In this document: positions 23,158 to 31,239 of the stretch, piece by piece
Numbering within the stretch: position 1 is the stretch's first letter
Layout of the letters: each line of letters opens with the position of its first letter
Source of the DNA: CAZWRK01 sp964635875
GTDB lineage: Bacteria; Pseudomonadota; Gammaproteobacteria; Burkholderiales; Aquaspirillaceae
Assembly: GCA_964635875.1 (NCBI GenBank)
Contig: CAZWRK010000043.1
Coordinates: 1 to 33,050, forward strand
DNA: 33,050 nt
Direction of reading: 5' to 3'
Made by a program: the position numbers and the translations under genes
Notes under the pieces: model-generated
Databases searched by the model: none
Seen by the model: the letters and a program-made list of their open reading frames with translations, nothing else
What the model was told of the DNA's origin: nothing

Positions 23158-24096
23158 TTAAGTTCGGCCGGTAGCACCTGTCTTAACAGCTAACAACCAG
23201 TTGGCGTTCAGGGTCTTACAAACGTAAGATCCAGCCCACGCAACAGTTGAGAAGCGGCCAGCAGGGTTACCACTGTCGATCTTAGTGTGAGGGATGATGA
23301 ACACATCGGGCTTGTCGCCTGCAAGGTCCACATACCCGAAGGCGTTTTTACCGTGCAGGAAGTTCCAGATGATCTCGGCGTTAGAGGCACCACCGTTGGC
23401 GGTCTCATTTTGGTTAGGCGACTCAAGGAGGCGGGCCCCATGAATTTTACCTAACTCACCGTTATACATCTTGGTCGCACCGTTATCGTAGATATCGGCA
23501 CTAAGGAACGAGCTATCACCTTGAAGGTCATAGCTGGTGTCCGGTCCCAACTTGCCCATCCAAGGAGCGATGCGATCCTGGAATCGCTTGGCTTTGTTTT
23601 TCTTTAAGGTACGAACTGCTTTGCGGATCTCAGTAACGCTCATCACGTCAGTGATTGCCACATCGGTAAGTGCTGACTTACCACCGGCCAATTGGGCAGT
23701 TGCTCCGGTTGCGAGCTCGTTTCGGGCCAGCTCGTCGATTGTTTCACCCTGGTTCTGACCAACAACGTCGATCTTTTCCTCGTTGTTTTGGTCGATGGAA
23801 GTTAAGCTCAAGAACCGTGAGATCTTAACTGTGGTACCGTATTCTGCCAATGCAGCTGATACAGTGGTTGCCGTCAGCGCAACTTCGGCAGGGTTAGTGC
23901 CTTCTGTTAGTGCTGTGGTGGCGGTCGCCAGAGGGGTGTGGCGTGTGAAATTGACCTGCTTACCCTCATTAGCAGGCATGGTGCGCATTTGTCCACCTTG
24001 TTCAAAGATGTACTCATATTCGGCACGATCAAGGAAAACCTTTTCGTACAACACGCTCATTTCCTGCGTCAGGTCGGAAGTTTTTTGTGCAGCCAT
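23158..24096 (-). CDS. Major capsid protein (N4 gp56-like), 312 aa
   Basis: An HK97-fold capsid protein of the N4-gp56 kind. The N-terminal part has VFLDRAEYEYIFEQGGQMRT, the segment KQVNFTRHTPLATATTALTE and AALAEYGTTVKISRFLSLTS, which match the recalled family pattern 'f.r...attaLtEG.tP' followed by 'YG....' and an Asp/Glu-rich stretch. It follows a scaffold-like gene, the usual order of podoviral head genes. Size is within the 300-400 range. Two short hydrophobic-aromatic motifs near the end (WLLAVKTGATGRT) close the chain. The family name is inferred from motifs rather than a search. Confidence 0.75.
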   Translation of the reverse strand: MAAQKTSDLTQEMSVLYEKVFLDRAEYEYIFEQGGQMRTMPANEGKQVNFTRHTPLATATTALTEGTNPAEVALTATTVSAALAEYGTTVKISRFLSLTSIDQNNEEKIDVVGQNQGETIDELARNELATGATAQLAGGKSALTDVAITDVMSVTEIRKAVRTLKKNKAKRFQDRIAPWMGKLGPDTSYDLQGDSSFLSADIYDNGATKMYNGELGKIHGARLLESPNQNETANGGASNAEIIWNFLHGKNAFGYVDLAGDKPDVFIIPHTKIDSGNPAGRFSTVAWAGSYVCKTLNANWLLAVKTGATGRT

Positions 24097-24151
24097 TGCT
24101 ACATATTCCTTTGTTTAGAGGTTGATATAGGGCCTCTGGCTGGTTTTTACA

Positions 24152-24985
24152 CTAAACCCGGTGATAACCGACTTTAGCGCGCATTTCATCGAGTGTAAGA
24201 TCTTCAAATTTCTTAGCTGCGGGTCTGCCGCCGTTCGGCCTTGGGGCCGTTGCATCGGCGTTCGCATTCTCGCGGTTTTGCGTATCAGCAGAGGTTTTGG
24301 CAGCATAAGCACGCGCTGCCTTCACATGCCGGGCCGCAATGTCGGCTAACCGTACCGACGGGTTGAGCCGAGTAATCGGCTTCCCTTGATTGTCGTACCC
24401 AACAACTTCAAACGCTCGCTCCTGATACTCCTGGGCGATCGCCTCGTCCAGTTCAGGTGTAAAGGCTGCATTTTCAGGATTTAGCTCAGGGTACTTACTA
24501 GGGACTATTTCCTGGTCCCGCTCGAAATGATCAACAGCACGCTGTTGAGCCATTTGCTGGTTTACCCGGATGCTGGCAATTGCATCGGCAGTCTGGACCA
24601 CATCCTGCTGCAACTGCTGGGGACTAACCACTTGGCCGTCCGCGTAGTTGGGGAATTGTGGCGACTGATTCTGCCCCTGGCCAGGTTGGTAACTCGGCTG
24701 ACCAGATTGCCTAACTCGCTGATTGAGCTCCTGCATACGCTGGGCTCTTTCCTGATTGCGCCTCTCTTGGCGGGAACCGGGCTGCTGACCTTGCGGGTCT
24801 TGGCCGTCGTCATCGCCAGCTGGCGGTTGGCCACCATCATCATCACCTGCGGGAGGCGTCCCATCGGGATTAGCTGGTGGTTGCGGATCCTGATTATTGT
24901 CAGCTGGCTGGGCTGGCGCTGCCGGATCTGCGGGGGCAGGGTTTTGAGGAGCCGGGTTGTTTGGATCTTGATTGTCAGGGTCCAT
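24152..24985 (-). CDS. Scaffold-like protein, 277 aa
   Basis: The first ~75 residues are almost only Pro, Asp, Asn, Gln, Gly and Ala (low complexity), followed by a basic, Gln/Arg-rich helical region, a middle with many Gln and an acidic C-terminal half (HFERDQEIVPSKYPELNPEN). This strongly charged, helix-prone, disordered profile immediately before the capsid gene is that of a phage scaffold or head-assembly protein. It is preceded by the three-hairpin leader. No protease motif seen. The call rests on composition and order. Confidence 0.6.
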   Translation of the reverse strand: MDPDNQDPNNPAPQNPAPADPAAPAQPADNNQDPQPPANPDGTPPAGDDDGGQPPAGDDDGQDPQGQQPGSRQERRNQERAQRMQELNQRVRQSGQPSYQPGQGQNQSPQFPNYADGQVVSPQQLQQDVVQTADAIASIRVNQQMAQQRAVDHFERDQEIVPSKYPELNPENAAFTPELDEAIAQEYQERAFEVVGYDNQGKPITRLNPSVRLADIAARHVKAARAYAAKTSADTQNRENANADATAPRPNGGRPAAKKFEDLTLDEMRAKVGYHRV

Positions 24986-25012
24986 AACTACCTACTTTCT
25001 AGCACCTTCTTA

Positions 25013-25093
25013 TGGTGAGGGCTCTACCAAGCAAGCACCACTTTTATGGCCAGGGCTCTGCCAGCACCACGTTATTCCGCCAGGGCTCTGCGG
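25013..25093 (-). repeat. Three tandem RNA-hairpin repeats in the scaffold leader
   Basis: Minus-strand RNA hairpins at 25077-25093, 25047-25063 and 25013-25029. Each has a 4-bp stem and a 9-base loop AGAGCCCT followed by G, G or C. The stems differ but always pair: CCGC/GCGG, TGGC/GCCA and TGGT/ACCA. Between them a short spacer (ATAA and GTGGTGCT) recurs. Pairing preserved by paired changes is a sign of selected RNA structure. The block lies 28-108 bases before the scaffold ATG, so it is probably a leader element controlling scaffold/capsid translation. Confidence 0.7.
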
Positions 25094-25146
25094 TTTGAGC
25101 TGAAGCGCTCATGTTGATGCTCGGACTTGATGGCCGGGCACCAGCA

Positions 25147-25404
25147 TCAGAACTTCAATTTACGAATGAGTGGATAACCCCTTTCATCGATTCCATACAG
25201 CTGATAATCAGGTGGAATGTAACTAGCATGCCGAAAAGGACAGGACTGACAGGTAAGCTCGGTGCCCCGCTGGATCCAAGCGTGGCCAGTGAGCTCCGCC
25301 TGCGGCATGTCATCCAGATTGAATGTATTGATAACCTCATGCTCAACTTCCTGATTTGGATCGTTTTGCGGGCTTGGGTCGAGATTCAAAAGATTCGACT
25401 GCAC
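25147..25404 (-). CDS. Small cysteine-pair protein, 85 aa
   Basis: Contains 'AWIQRGTELTCQSCPFRHAS', a CxxC followed by basic and aromatic residues, which may hold zinc or serve as a disulfide pair. The start is uncertain: ATG at 25413 lies directly on its GGAGG, so the GTG at 25404, nine bases from that site, is preferred. Overlaps the 127-residue gene by over 60 bases, an unusually long overlap. Lies between portal and scaffold. No function recognised. Confidence 0.55.
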   Translation of the reverse strand: MQSNLLNLDPSPQNDPNQEVEHEVINTFNLDDMPQAELTGHAWIQRGTELTCQSCPFRHASYIPPDYQLYGIDERGYPLIRKLKF

Positions 25405-25726
25405 GTTTGACATCCTCCATTATTTTTTCCCACTCTTGCTTGACAGTAGCCTCGGCAATCATCTTGATTTTGAACTCATCAGCCGGCAGGTCCTTATAGG
25501 CCAGGGCATTGTCTTTACTGCCGTAGCGATCAAGCACTTCCTGGAATTTTTCCTGGACCTTCGACCAGGCCGGATGCCAATAGGCTTGTGCCAGCTTTGC
25601 ATCCTCGGTTTCGTCCTGGGCCTGATCCTCCTCAACGGTTGGTAATTCAGGCATTGGAGCCACTGGAATCGGGGCTACATCATCAAGTGCGGCAGTGTCT
25701 TGCTTAAAATCAGGTGATTTGGCCAT
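25343..25726 (-). CDS. Hypothetical acidic protein, 127 aa
   Basis: The start is joined to the portal stop as TAATG. The N-terminal ~45 residues are Pro/Asp/Glu-rich, the remainder is helical with many charged residues and ends in a Lys/Arg/Ser-rich tail (RPKPAKRSKSGS). Its place between portal and scaffold suggests an accessory head-assembly protein. No motif recognised. Confidence 0.6.
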   Translation of the reverse strand: MAKSPDFKQDTAALDDVAPIPVAPMPELPTVEEDQAQDETEDAKLAQAYWHPAWSKVQEKFQEVLDRYGSKDNALAYKDLPADEFKIKMIAEATVKQEWEKIMEDVKRAVESFESRPKPAKRSKSGS

Positions 25727-27828
25727 TATCTACCTCCTAACAGCGTGCTGGCTACTTGTGCGATCTGCGGATCCTCGAATGCCGGCATTTGCGGGGTGAG
25801 CTGGGGACCAACAGGCGGGCCCTGTGGGGCGGCCATTGGTACGCCAACGGCTTGAGCTCCAACTTGAACCGGTGCGGCCTGTGGAGGCATGCCTACGTTG
25901 CCCTGGGGCATACCACCGCCTTGCATGGCAGCGGCCATTTGGGCGGCCGGATCCATTGGTGGCTGGCCTTGAGCGGCAGCAGCCTGCATTTGTTGCTGTT
26001 GTTGGAGCATAGCCTGCTTCATTTTGGCCATTTGTTCGGGGCCCATTTCCTTAAGCACGCGCTCCCAATCGGTGATACCGGCCGAAATAAAGATCAGTTT
26101 GAGGTGTTCGGCTTCGTCATATTCCATGCCGGCCATTGCCAGGTTTTCAACCAGGTTAGGGGTTTTATGGACCAGCGCCCAGGTCGCCATGTGAGCCTGG
26201 AACTGCTCCTCATCATCTTGCTGCATGGAGCTGTTGGCGTCGATCAGGTAGGAATACCCGGTATCGCTCGAGATATCCTTTTTGGAAACGGTCATCTTGC
26301 CGGCTTTGGCACCCTCGAACGCCTCGAGTCCTTCGACCGGGCTGGCCTTTTGGGCTTCCTGGATCACCTTGCCATCAGGGGTTTTCTGCTCTTTGACTTC
26401 CTCACTGAATCCAAGGGCCTTGATATCATCCTCAAACAGGGTGAAATTGATCGGCTTTTCCATCTTTACAGTTAGCAGGTTAAGCATGCCCTCAAGCAGC
26501 TCCTCGGTGGCTTTTTCGTGCATAAATCGGTCCCAGGTATCGCGGGCATTCTCGCGGGCAGATTGCATCTTAAGCGCCTGTGGTGTCTTACCCATTGCCG
26601 GGCCGCCGTCTTTGTCGGATATTTCAGTGGTTGAAGTACCGAACATGTTTTGCAGCATGCCTTGCAGGGCAGAGTAGGTGGCTTGGAATTCGCCGAGTGG
26701 GGCATTGCCGAATGTCATGGCCTGGACTGCATCCTGCTGTTTGACCTTCCATTTGGATCCGGCTTGGTAGCGGATGGTGGATGGAGTCAGCAGGTTATCG
26801 ATCATCTTGAGTGGCGGGAATACCCGGTTTTTAGCACCTTCCAGGAACAGGTTGATGATAGAGTCTTTGGCCTTTTGGACCTTCATGCCGCGCTCAAAGT
26901 CGCCCAGCCCAAAGATCGAATCCATGAGTGGGAAACAGTGGCGCATCACAACCGGGATCCGGCCGGACTTGTGCGGGTTATCCATTTCACGGATCACAAA
27001 GTCCTCGATAATTTTGCCGTCTTTATCAACGCCGGCAGCATCCGGCACAAAGGTGGTCCAGGTGTCGTGGGTGTACTTGGTAACTACCTCAACCCGGTCC
27101 TTGGCATTGGATAGGTCGTAGCGGGATCCGACGGTGGTGTTGCGCTTGTTGTTATTATCGTCAGTCGAAGGCTTGTTGAGCTCGCCGGTTTCCAGGCGCT
27201 TGATCAGGTCATTCACCATATCTTTGTCGTAGCTGGTTTTTTCGCGGGCAGCGATCTCTTTGAGTTCGGTGAGGTGCATCACGGTGCTGATGTAGCAGCC
27301 GGCTTCCTGGACATTGTGCAGGCCATTAACTGGCGCAAAGCAGCGAGGGTTCACCAGGTAGCATTCCGGGCCGCGATAACGCTTGTCGGCGCGGTAATCA
27401 TAAAACATCGGCATTGAGCCATAGACACTGGCGTACAGGCCCCACAAACGGAGCTTGATCAGCATGTCGAATTGGCTATCGGCATTGGGCAGGATGTAGC
27501 GGTTCAGGATGATGTTGAGCAGGGCAGCCTTCTTGTCGTCGGCTTTGCTCATGGCATAAACACGCCCGGTTGGCAGCTGTGCCGAAACCCGGGCTTGTCG
27601 TTCATAGGCGAGTGTTGATAAAGCGGCATCACTCACGCGTGTGGCGGTGATATTGCCGGAAACGGAATCATTGGTTTGCGCCATCAAGGCTTGCTCTTTT
27701 TCATCCCACGTTGAGCGTATGGGCTCGAGCGCCTCCCAAGCGGTTTCCCAATCCGAAGTTAAACCGACCGTTTGAGCCTGATCCGTTTGCTTCGGTTCAT
27801 CGGTCTTTGCCTGTTTTTTAGTTGCCAA
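25726..27828 (-). CDS. Portal protein, 700 aa
   Basis: Size, location after terminase and before scaffold, and the sequence character identify the portal: conserved-looking 'TRVSDAALSTLAYERQARVSAQLPTGRVYAM' context, tryptophan-rich central part, MFYDYRADKRYRGPECYLV and a long Gln/Met/Ala-rich C-terminal tail (QQQQQMQAAAAQGQPPMDP) typical of the podoviral portal barrel. It starts with TTG at 27828 after AAGGG, since no ATG is usable nearby. A -10 element lies about 50 bases upstream. Function: dodecameric DNA-passage channel at one capsid vertex. Confidence 0.75.
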   Translation of the reverse strand: MATKKQAKTDEPKQTDQAQTVGLTSDWETAWEALEPIRSTWDEKEQALMAQTNDSVSGNITATRVSDAALSTLAYERQARVSAQLPTGRVYAMSKADDKKAALLNIILNRYILPNADSQFDMLIKLRLWGLYASVYGSMPMFYDYRADKRYRGPECYLVNPRCFAPVNGLHNVQEAGCYISTVMHLTELKEIAAREKTSYDKDMVNDLIKRLETGELNKPSTDDNNNKRNTTVGSRYDLSNAKDRVEVVTKYTHDTWTTFVPDAAGVDKDGKIIEDFVIREMDNPHKSGRIPVVMRHCFPLMDSIFGLGDFERGMKVQKAKDSIINLFLEGAKNRVFPPLKMIDNLLTPSTIRYQAGSKWKVKQQDAVQAMTFGNAPLGEFQATYSALQGMLQNMFGTSTTEISDKDGGPAMGKTPQALKMQSARENARDTWDRFMHEKATEELLEGMLNLLTVKMEKPINFTLFEDDIKALGFSEEVKEQKTPDGKVIQEAQKASPVEGLEAFEGAKAGKMTVSKKDISSDTGYSYLIDANSSMQQDDEEQFQAHMATWALVHKTPNLVENLAMAGMEYDEAEHLKLIFISAGITDWERVLKEMGPEQMAKMKQAMLQQQQQMQAAAAQGQPPMDPAAQMAAAMQGGGMPQGNVGMPPQAAPVQVGAQAVGVPMAAPQGPPVGPQLTPQMPAFEDPQIAQVASTLLGGR

Positions 27829-27877
27829 ATTCTAATCCCTTCATAACGTGTTGCAGCACCCTCGGGCGTTTCCGCTA

Positions 27878-27886
27878 ACTATAACA
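27878..27886 (-). promoter_or_regulatory. Extended -10 promoter before the portal gene
   Basis: Minus-strand TGTTATAGT, an extended -10 with 5/6 match to TATAAT, about 50 bases before the TTG start. No convincing -35 at 17 bases. The intervening leader carries AAGGG near the start and no T-run hairpin. Confidence 0.45.
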
Positions 27887-27914
27887 TAAACGATTTGCAA
27901 TGAGATATTCCACA

Positions 27915-28361
27915 TTAAACTAACTTCTTTTCGTACAGTTTATTTACGACCTTGCGGCTCAGTTCACCTACCAGATAGCACAGGGTTTCCTGGTCCTGGA
28001 TCCGGGCCAGTGAGCGTTTGACATCGCGCCGGAACAGGAAAATGGCGGCATGCGTACACTCATGGGTGATGATCTCGGTGGGGTATTGCTTGAGCTTGTC
28101 CAGTGCCAGTCGGATCGTGATGTACGGCTGCCAATCCGAGCTTTTGGGCTCGATATCAGCACTCAGCTGGGCCATTTCGATGTAGTTGGTGGTGGCTGCC
28201 ATCTGGTCGTACCAGGCCGGGGTTTGCACGGCGCCGGCATTCTTGTACTGCCCATCACGGCGGCGAGTAGCCCGCTTGAGCTCATCGATGGTGTCGTACA
28301 CCATCACTTTGACACGTCGATATTCACCGGTGTGCCGGGTGCTTACTTGAAACTGGATCAC
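27915..28361 (-). CDS. HExxH metalloprotease-like protein, 148 aa
   Basis: Residues 100-104 are HECTH within EIITHECTHAAIFLF: the HExxH zinc motif, flanked by hydrophobic residues as in gluzincin/SprT-like active sites. A third zinc ligand could be the Glu in DQETLCYLVGEL (about 122-133). It lies between terminase and portal, where head-maturation or host-targeted proteases occur in some phages. It is small (148) and lacks a signal peptide, so it acts in the cytoplasm or on assembling virions. Start is GTG at 28361, overlapping the preceding stop as GTGA. Confidence 0.6.
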   Translation of the reverse strand: MIQFQVSTRHTGEYRRVKVMVYDTIDELKRATRRRDGQYKNAGAVQTPAWYDQMAATTNYIEMAQLSADIEPKSSDWQPYITIRLALDKLKQYPTEIITHECTHAAIFLFRRDVKRSLARIQDQETLCYLVGELSRKVVNKLYEKKLV

Positions 28362-28666
28362 TGATAATCACCATCCCTAAGGTTCTTACGGCTGAAATCC
28401 TGGGTAACGAGCTTGGTGGCTTCGCCTCGATCAACCACGACCGTAAAGGTTAGGCTGCCGGTGTCCTGGGCATCTTTGAGCAGCTTGAGCATTGAGCCGA
28501 TCAGGGTGAGGGCTTGGGCGGATCCGGACACGCTGCGGATGGTGTGCTTGAGCATGTCGATCGTGGTAATGGCACCCTTGGTTTTCTTGAGAGTCAGCAC
28601 CACAGTGCCGTACTCCATTGAGTCGTGGGCATCAGCAACGATTTCCTCGAGTGATTTACGGCTCAT
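28358..28666 (-). CDS. Hypothetical protein, 102 aa
   Basis: Begins MSRKSLEEIVADAHDSMEYG with a central strand/helix pattern and 'GSLTFTVVVDRGEATKLVTQ'. Coupled by ATGA to the gene before and GTGA to the gene after it. No family recognised. Conserved position between terminase and portal in the operon is the only clue to function. Confidence 0.55.
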   Translation of the reverse strand: MSRKSLEEIVADAHDSMEYGTVVLTLKKTKGAITTIDMLKHTIRSVSGSAQALTLIGSMLKLLKDAQDTGSLTFTVVVDRGEATKLVTQDFSRKNLRDGDYQ

Positions 28667-29007
28667 TCAACATCCTTTGGCTCGGCCAGGCTGCCGCCCG
28701 GGGGATCGAGCATAACTAATCGGCGCATGTCTTGCAGGTGCTCCCTTTGAGCTTCATACAGGCCCTTGATGTAGCCGTAATCCTCGGGATCGCCGCGAGC
28801 ATAATCATCCAGGTATTCGGACATGGCAATCACCAGGGCTTTGGCATCCTCACGATCAAACACCATCCACCAAGGCGCAGGTTCATCGATCTTAAGCACC
28901 TTCCGTTTGCCGTCGTGGGTCCAATAGGACCGGCGGCCATCGGGCAGGTTATCCCACCGGTACACGGTAACGCCGTTGCCGGCAGGTTCAAATGATGCGC
29001 GAATCAT
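28663..29007 (-). CDS. Hypothetical protein, 114 aa
   Basis: Tryptophan-rich beta-type N-terminus (VYRWDNLPDGRRSYWTHDGK, then WWMVFDR) followed by a helical C-terminal half and an acidic tail. Overlaps TerL by ATGA. No motif recognised. Probably a small accessory protein of the packaging or head module. Confidence 0.55.
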   Translation of the reverse strand: MIRASFEPAGNGVTVYRWDNLPDGRRSYWTHDGKRKVLKIDEPAPWWMVFDREDAKALVIAMSEYLDDYARGDPEDYGYIKGLYEAQREHLQDMRRLVMLDPPGGSLAEPKDVE

Positions 29008-30449
29008 ACTAAGAATCCATCCTTGTCAAACGGTCCATCATCCAATGGCACGCCGCCATCGTCCTCAACCGGCTCCATGTAGCTTACCAGGAAGTAGGCA
29101 AGGGCTCGTATGCCATCGAAGTGGTGGCCAAATCGGCGGTGATCATCCCACTTAGGCACGATCTCATCACCGGTTCTGGCAGTACGCTCCAGCCACACCA
29201 GGTTCTCAATTTCCTGGACCATCCAGTTTTCCTCTTTGCCGGATCGCTCGGACACTTCAACCAGTTGATCGCTGATGTATAGCCTTGGCTCACCAGTGCC
29301 AGGTTGGATCTCGCCGTACTCATCGAGCTTGGCGGCAAGGGATTCATCCCATGATTGCTGCTCATTCGGTATCTTTTTGACCGGCTCAAGGAACCAATCG
29401 TGGTCCTCGAGCAGCTCTTTGGCCAGGCGGGGATCGTCATTGTCGATCCAGCCGCGAGTGATCAGCAGCCGGCCTCGTTTGCGCTCACGCATCTCTTTGA
29501 GTTGTTTGGCCTTGGTTTGTTTACGCCTAAAGCCATCAACCACATGCACGTTATTGTCGTTATCAACACCAATCAGCAGCCAAGCGGCAGGGTCGGACCA
29601 ACCACCATCGAGGATCTCGTACCAGGTCCATGATGGATCCAGACGATCGTAGTGGCGTACATGCTTGGTGCGCTCCCACCAGGCACACACCATACCAACC
29701 CGCTTAACGAACTTGCCATGCCGGCGCACCTGGATGGCGGCAGCACTCAAACCTCGGCTCATTTGCTCCTTCTGCTTCTCGGTGAGGTGGGGGTTATCGT
29801 CCCAACCAGCCTCGGAAACAAACAGATCCGGGTTGTTGGTGGCCAGGTAAATATCATCGTACACCCAGGTCATACCCTTAATGGCGGTCATGGTCAGCAT
29901 CACATCGAGATCCTGGCCGGCTTCAACACGCACAAAGATTTCCTCCCAAATGTCGTGCGGCGGTTCCTCATCCAGCCATACCAGGCGTTTACCGGCACCC
30001 TGGAACTTATCACGGCCCTGGTCGTAGGACTTAAAGCTGATCACCACACCGTTTTTCATGGTGATTTTGCGAATGATTTTGCCGCGCAGGTAGCTGATGC
30101 TGGCGATTTGATCAGCAGGCAAGTACCTAAGCAGCTTTGGCTGGGTTGTTTCCTCTTGGACCTCAAAGGAAGGGCAGGCGGCCCATATTTCGTATGGCGG
30201 GGCTAGTTTGCGGTATGGGTGGCTGGCGGTGGCATACCTGGCTGTTTCCTGGGCTCCCCACTCGGTTTTTCCGACACGGTTGCCCCAAAATAGGGCACGG
30301 ATAGCAGCCATTGAAGCAGTGGCCTCCTGTTGCTTATTGTGCATGGTTGCATACTTGAGCGGATCAGCAGCGCGGCGGCGCTCCTTTTCAGCTACCAGCT
30401 CAAGCAACTGTATCTTTGATTGCCTTGATTCTAGCGTCGAGTTGCTCAT
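29004..30449 (-). CDS. terL: Terminase large subunit, 481 aa
   Basis: DNA-packaging motor. Walker A GNRVGKT at 56-62, Walker B RLVWLDEE at 155-162, and a coupling-like motif in MLTMTAIKG. A C-terminal RNase-H-like nuclease with Asp residues in DGGWSDP (near 281-287), GVDNDNN (294-300), WIDNDD (334-339) and HHFDGIRAL follows. The start is placed at ATG 30449 with AAGGA eight bases upstream; an earlier in-frame GTG at 30488 lacks a good ribosome site. It overlaps the TerS gene by 50 bases. The enzyme cuts concatemers and pumps DNA through the portal. Confidence 0.85.
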   Translation of the reverse strand: MSNSTLESRQSKIQLLELVAEKERRRAADPLKYATMHNKQQEATASMAAIRALFWGNRVGKTEWGAQETARYATASHPYRKLAPPYEIWAACPSFEVQEETTQPKLLRYLPADQIASISYLRGKIIRKITMKNGVVISFKSYDQGRDKFQGAGKRLVWLDEEPPHDIWEEIFVRVEAGQDLDVMLTMTAIKGMTWVYDDIYLATNNPDLFVSEAGWDDNPHLTEKQKEQMSRGLSAAAIQVRRHGKFVKRVGMVCAWWERTKHVRHYDRLDPSWTWYEILDGGWSDPAAWLLIGVDNDNNVHVVDGFRRKQTKAKQLKEMRERKRGRLLITRGWIDNDDPRLAKELLEDHDWFLEPVKKIPNEQQSWDESLAAKLDEYGEIQPGTGEPRLYISDQLVEVSERSGKEENWMVQEIENLVWLERTARTGDEIVPKWDDHRRFGHHFDGIRALAYFLVSYMEPVEDDGGVPLDDGPFDKDGFLV

Positions 30450-30861
30450 CGTCGAGGTCCTTAAATTTGTGCGTGTGGGTTTGTTCACCTGTCAAATCGA
30501 GTTTGTCGCCATATTTCTTGGGCTTGAGCTTTGAGGCGATCCACTTTTTGCCATCCATTGCGACTCGAGCAGCCTGGGGGTCGTATCGTTTTTTGAGTAC
30601 GCCTTCGCTGATTTCCTGAATATCATCGGCTAGGGCATCGGCTGATTCCTCTTTCGCGCGCGCGTACTGCTCCGAAAACTCATCTATCTCACGCAACCAT
30701 TTGAAAACAGTTGATGATGCCGGCATGTTTTTCAATTTGACAATACTGCGGAGGCTCATGCCATCAGCAAGCATGGCGCATATCTCATCGCCAAGCTCGG
30801 GGGTAAAGTCAGTTGGCCTGCCCTTCCCTTTTGTTTCTGTGGTTTTAGCACTGCCAGCCAT
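30400..30861 (-). CDS. terS: Terminase small subunit, 153 aa
   Basis: An N-terminal HTH, GRPTDFTPELGDEICAMLADGM... (about 14-45) with a recognition helix ending in STVFKWL, is followed by a helical oligomerisation part and 'ASKLKPKKYGDKLDL', a motif shared with Sf6-type small terminases. It recognises the packaging site and hands DNA to TerL, which overlaps its end. The ATG at 30861 has no ribosome site but lies 8 bases after a strong TATAAT, so it is probably leaderless. Confidence 0.75.
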   Translation of the reverse strand: MAGSAKTTETKGKGRPTDFTPELGDEICAMLADGMSLRSIVKLKNMPASSTVFKWLREIDEFSEQYARAKEESADALADDIQEISEGVLKKRYDPQAARVAMDGKKWIASKLKPKKYGDKLDLTGEQTHTHKFKDLDDEQLDARIKAIKDTVA

Positions 30862-30869
30862 TTGGTGGC

Positions 30870-30878
30870 ATTATAGCA
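30870..30878 (-). promoter_or_regulatory. Extended -10 promoter giving a leaderless terS transcript
   Basis: Minus-strand TGCTATAAT, a perfect -10 with TGn extension. TATAAT ends eight bases before the terS ATG and overlaps the end of the preceding gene, so transcription would start within a few bases of the ATG. No -35. Confidence 0.6.
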
Positions 30879-30879
30879 C

Positions 30880-31239
30880 TTACGGTTTAGATGGCTCGAT
30901 GAGTTTGGTTTGCCCTTTTCCGAACATTTCCCGGATCTCTGCCATGCGCTTCGGGTTCACCGCTTTTTTGGGTCCCATGTCGTGATCATTGGGTTTGCGC
31001 CATTTGTCGAGCTTTTTGATTAGGAATGGATCTACCACTTTGGTGAGGTGCTCCGGGATCGGACCATTGGGCTCACACCAAATCGACACTGCCAAACACC
31101 AGGCTTGGTTCCCTTGCCTGCCCTCCTCCAAAATGTAGTACCCGGATCCGGCATGAGCATGGGCCAACACTGATTTGGCTCGCTCCCCATTGTATCGGCC
31201 GACAACGTAATCGAATAAAACTACATCCTCACTTGGCAT
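30880..31239 (-). CDS. Hypothetical protein, 119 aa
   Basis: Start at the ATG of MPSEDVVLFDYVVGRYNG (31239) behind a GAGGG, overlapping the replisome gene by 11 bases; a longer frame from 31314 would overlap it by over 80. Has a hydrophobic core region (GSGYYILEEG, then QAWCLAVSIWCEPNGPI) and a basic C-terminal half (KWRKPNDHDMGPKKAVNPKR). No family recognised. Confidence 0.55.
   Translation of the reverse strand: MPSEDVVLFDYVVGRYNGERAKSVLAHAHAGSGYYILEEGRQGNQAWCLAVSIWCEPNGPIPEHLTKVVDPFLIKKLDKWRKPNDHDMGPKKAVNPKRMAEIREMFGKGQTKLIEPSKP

Noticed and set aside
25044..25112. 22-codon frame MSASAQTAEPWRNN through the hairpin repeats
   Set aside because: No ribosome site and it coincides with repeated RNA units; the stop falls in the same repeat. 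The hairpin reading explains the sequence better.
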